Below the pieces are notes generated by a model. That model made no database searches, had not been told where the DNA came from, and saw only the letters and a program-made list of their open reading frames with translations. A DNA stretch of 64,000 bases from Aneurinibacillus thermoaerophilus. Lineage in GTDB: Bacteria; Bacillota; Bacilli; Aneurinibacillales; Aneurinibacillaceae. Of this stretch, positions 61,366 to 64,000 are shown in pieces. Location: NCBI RefSeq assembly GCF_900099925.1, contig NZ_FNDE01000010.1, positions 1,812 through 65,811 on the forward strand, read 5' to 3'. Each line of letters opens with the position of its first letter. Position 1 is the first letter of the stretch. Position numbers and translations under genes: made by a program.

Positions 61366-62976
61366 TTATTTAGTTGTATAGAAAAAGCGCGATACAATGA
61401 GTCCAATAACGCCAAGACCAATGAACAAAACAGCACGGACAAGAAGCGACAGAAACGGTAAATCAAAGAAAATTGCTTTCAGCAGTGTTATAATAAGCAG
61501 CGCCATTCCCAGGCGGCGCAGATCTTTGTTGGCGCTTCTCGCACCATAAAGAATTCCTGCCACTGCATACAGTGCCCAAACTGTAGAAATAGCTAGCTGC
61601 ATTATTTCAAACGACATCTCACGCATGACCGCTCCGGTAATTTCCGTTAAAAAAACAAGCAACAAAAATGCATAACCTACACCCATTATGCGTAATACTT
61701 TTTCTTCCTTAAATAGCCTCTTCTGCTTAAGCAGTTTATATAACCAGGCTGCCGTAATGAGCATAACACACCAGTTGAACGTCACTGATGAAACGACAAA
61801 TTCAATATCACGCGCAATGGTTACCATCAGACTGAGACCATAAATAAGGCCACCAGTAATTTGCTGTAACTTTGACTGCAGGACAATCCCCAGATACAAT
61901 GCCAGCGTTCCTTCCAACAGTATCATTATCGTCTCATTTTCGTTTTCCAGTACGTACAGTATATAGCTTGCTAGCGCGAAAGAAGCGATCGATATGGCAA
62001 CGGCCGCTTTCTTCCGGTTTCGTCCCAGCAAAGCATAAGCTATGCTTCCATACAACACAAATATGCCAAGCAGCATCCATTCTACCTGTACTTCAGCAAA
62101 TGCGATGTTCAGCCATACCGTTGTCAGTACAAATGTAGTAAACAGCATACCTGTCTGACTGCGCATGTACACGGTTTGTCGCAGGAAAAACAAAAGCAGG
62201 GCTGCATGCTGAATTATACTGCCAACCGCAAAAGTACTTCCTTCTTCGCCTCCAGTAATGATGAAAAAGAGAAAGAAAACAATCTGTAACAGAGCTGCCG
62301 ACGTGTAATACAAAACGAGATATTGCTTTCGTATTGCCACATATAAAAACGTGACGTACAATGCTATCTCGTATGCAACAAAAAACAAAGAATTCGGATT
62401 ATGGCTTTCTACAAGAAACGGAATAAATACACCGGCTAGGGATGATAGCACAGCCAGCGCCTGTGACCGATGGCGATACGATAAAAAGACACCGCCCGCG
62501 ATCCAGATGATATTGAGCGGAAAGGCTAGGGAAGCTGGGATAAATCCGTACAGCATATGCATAGCAAATGTCGTCAGTATCACAATACAAATGGCAGCTC
62601 CTAACAAAACCTGGCCAAGCCCGGTTCGTTGATGCTTCATTTGACGACTCCCCATCCAGAGGAGCCACCCGGATACGATAAAACCAAGCACAATACGCAC
62701 AGGTTCGGTAATGTATCCTCGATCAATCGAAGCTTTAAATGCCCAAACAATGCCGACCAGTAGCACGATGACAAAGATGCGTGGCAGCCAGACACGACCG
62801 ATAAGTGTTTCCCAGTCTGTCGGCTCTTTTTTCTCTGACACCGTGTGCGATTTCACCGCAGGCGAAACGTTGTTTATCCCAGTCAGTGTAGGTTTTTGGG
62901 GCTGAAGGGCCGCTATTTTTCGTTCCAGCTGCGCCACGCGGGCCTCTAACTCGGCAATTCGTTGTTCTTGATCCAT
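61366..62976 (-). CDS. DUF2339 polytopic membrane protein
   Basis: A 536-residue DUF2339 protein. Residues 1-40 form a coiled coil (QRIAELEARVAQLERKIAAL), then a linker and DWETLIGRVWLPRIFVIVLL, the family entry motif. About 14-15 hydrophobic helices follow to the end. The family is widespread in bacteria with no settled function; a scaffold or wall-related role has been guessed. ATG after AAAGGAGGAAATGT. Opposite to prsA. Confidence 0.9.
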   Translation of the reverse strand: MDQEQRIAELEARVAQLERKIAALQPQKPTLTGINNVSPAVKSHTVSEKKEPTDWETLIGRVWLPRIFVIVLLVGIVWAFKASIDRGYITEPVRIVLGFIVSGWLLWMGSRQMKHQRTGLGQVLLGAAICIVILTTFAMHMLYGFIPASLAFPLNIIWIAGGVFLSYRHRSQALAVLSSLAGVFIPFLVESHNPNSLFFVAYEIALYVTFLYVAIRKQYLVLYYTSAALLQIVFFLFFIITGGEEGSTFAVGSIIQHAALLLFFLRQTVYMRSQTGMLFTTFVLTTVWLNIAFAEVQVEWMLLGIFVLYGSIAYALLGRNRKKAAVAISIASFALASYILYVLENENETIMILLEGTLALYLGIVLQSKLQQITGGLIYGLSLMVTIARDIEFVVSSVTFNWCVMLITAAWLYKLLKQKRLFKEEKVLRIMGVGYAFLLLVFLTEITGAVMREMSFEIMQLAISTVWALYAVAGILYGARSANKDLRRLGMALLIITLLKAIFFDLPFLSLLVRAVLFIGLGVIGLIVSRFFYTTK

Positions 62977-63068
62977 ACATTTCCTCCTTTTTCATTTTTG
63001 ATATAATCATTTTTTTCAAACAAAACAAATAGCGCGTGGTTGGTACCGGCATAAGGAATAAGATTCAT
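62946..63068 (-). CDS. Possible 40-residue leader peptide
   Basis: ATG at 63066-63068 with GGAGGAAC at the right distance opens MNLIPYAGTNHALFVLFEKN and runs 40 codons. It overlaps the ribosome binding site and the first 31 bases of the DUF2339 gene in another frame. It could be an upstream open reading frame controlling that gene, or chance. Confidence 0.3.
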   Translation of the reverse strand: MNLIPYAGTNHALFVLFEKNDYIKNEKGGNVWIKNNELPS

Positions 63069-63482
63069 ATTTGTTCCTCCCATTCATTCTAAATTTTGTA
63101 ATCCATGCGGCATTTTCTTTATTGATTGCGGTATTTTCTCTATTATGGAATAGATCATAAGATTCTCACAAGAAATAAAAATATATATTTTAATTATTTG
63201 GTAAATATGGATGATATAAAAAATTAGATAAGAGAGAAGATACGATAAGTAAAAATACATGAGATGCAGAATGATATGACAGCAAAATTAGTTATGTATC
63301 TCAAATTCGGAGAAGATACGGTAACACTACTTCAACCGCAGGGTATTGATCAAAAGACATCGGATGTATATTATATGGTTGGATTGGTTCGTTGATTTGC
63401 TTTATCGTCGTTTCTATTATGCTATGAGCACTCAGAACGTATATACATAAAGCATAAAGAGATATAGCGATGGGAGAGAAGA
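62977..63482. other. Divergent intergenic region
   Basis: 506 bp between the DUF2339 gene (minus) and the lysozyme-like gene (plus). It is AT-rich. Apart from the possible leader peptide at 62946-63068 and a 39-codon frame without ribosome binding site (63276-63395), I see nothing definite. Confidence 0.5.
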
Positions 63483-64000
63483 ATGGAACGAATAAAGAAA
63501 TGGATAGGTATCCTATCTATCATGTTCGGGCTTTTCATTATGGCGTTACTGTTTACTTACAGAACGGATTATGATACCCCGACACCCCCTAGGATAGATA
63601 GGTACGAGAAAGTTAAGCAGTATGAACCTATGTTACGAGCTGAATTAAGAAAGTATCATTTGGAAGAATATACACTTACGCTGCTTGCCTTGATGCATCA
63701 GGAAAGCAGAGGGGAAGGAGGCGACCCAATGCAGGCATCAGAGTCGGCCGGTCTTCCACCAAATACAATCAATGATCCTGCCTGGAGCATCCGACAGGGG
63801 GTAAAACATTTTAATGACGTTCTTACGTACGGAACAAAAAAGAAAGTCGACTTCCCTACTGTTATACAGGCGTATAATATGGGGAAAGGATACATTGACT
63901 TTATAGCTGCACATGGTAAGAAGCATACGGAAGAACTGGCAAAGCAATATTCCGCAATTCAGGTAAAAAAAGAACCTAATGTCTACAATTGTGGAGAGGA
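63483..64000 (+). CDS. Lysozyme-like (CwlT N-domain type) protein, 3' partial
   Basis: The frame is open from ATG 63483 (after GGGAGAGA) to the end of the window, 172 codons. A membrane anchor or signal (WIGILSIMFGLFIMALLFTY) is followed by a bacteriophage-type lysozyme-like domain. TLLALMHQESRGEGGDPMQA has the catalytic Glu, and SAGLPPNTINDPAWSIRQGV, KHFNDVL and IQAYNMGKGYIDF follow. This is the muramidase domain found in CwlT of ICEs and in Bacillales wall enzymes. Whether a second (NlpC/P60) domain follows cannot be seen. No conjugation genes are visible here. Confidence 0.88.
   Translation, partial: MERIKKWIGILSIMFGLFIMALLFTYRTDYDTPTPPRIDRYEKVKQYEPMLRAELRKYHLEEYTLTLLALMHQESRGEGGDPMQASESAGLPPNTINDPAWSIRQGVKHFNDVLTYGTKKKVDFPTVIQAYNMGKGYIDFIAAHGKKHTEELAKQYSAIQVKKEPNVYNCGE

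Noticed and set aside
63276-63395. 39-codon frame in the last intergenic gap
   Set aside because: No ribosome binding site and no recognisable sequence.

Overview
The window looks like chromosome of an endospore-forming Bacillota member of the Bacillales. The pointers are two S-box (SAM) riboswitches, a PrsA foldase, the zinc-type S14, a YheC/YheD-like ATP-grasp protein, IspG of the MEP pathway, a PASTA protein, and GGAGG-type ribosome binding sites with frequent GTG and TTG starts. An Aneurinibacillus/Brevibacillus-like host is my best guess, from family memory only. No rRNA, tRNA or CRISPR array was seen.

Layout. 1-1620 is an AT-rich accessory segment: the 3' end of a protein with a decapeptide-repeat linker, then a D12-class adenine DNA methyltransferase. 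1745-12443 is a disturbed block. It starts with a yyaL (DUF255) gene interrupted by a 46-nt insert in its CxxC motif. It then holds a decayed sigma-factor/bactofilin-like/PAP2 cluster on the minus strand, an intact bcrC-dedA pair and three glycosyltransferases. It ends with two polysaccharide deacetylase stubs and a second yyaL 3' fragment, so the block is flanked by yyaL copies in direct orientation. 12.7-30.4 kb is mostly housekeeping: ybjQ, a DUF1002 protein, hom under an S-box, speD, CoA enzymes, gmhB, ispG, gltP, a PASTA pseudokinase, moaB, an L,D-transpeptidase, a thiolase and a catalytically dead tyrosine recombinase homologue.

30.4-38.1 kb holds an S-box operon (metQ plus a two-subunit CoA-transferase), an aminotransferase and a tight molybdenum-cofactor operon (mobA-moeA-mobB-moaE-moaD). 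38.3-40.6 kb is a debris zone: a frameshifted HTH/RHH gene pair, a 5'-damaged IS110 transposase and a DctM remnant. 40.6-52.4 kb carries an ABC-F ATPase, rpsN, an HIBCH-like hydrolase, a yeiH/LysR divergent pair, nfo with a C-terminal extension, serC, gnd and a molybdopterin oxidoreductase that would use the cofactor made upstream. 52.5-58.2 kb is accessory: a Cof-type stub, a secreted stalk-domain protein behind a strong Fur-box match, gene debris, and an unknown protein divergent from two tandem ATP-grasp genes (the second frameshifted). The window closes with a YkvI-type transporter, prsA, a DUF2339 membrane protein and the start of a lysozyme-like gene running off the end.

The best candidates for something new are the 46-nt insert in yyaL, the ATP-grasp cluster, the PASTA pseudokinase, the dead recombinase homologue, the S-box-controlled CoA-transferase operon and the hairpin that covers the speD ribosome binding site. 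All domain calls come from reading the sequence; no database search was run.
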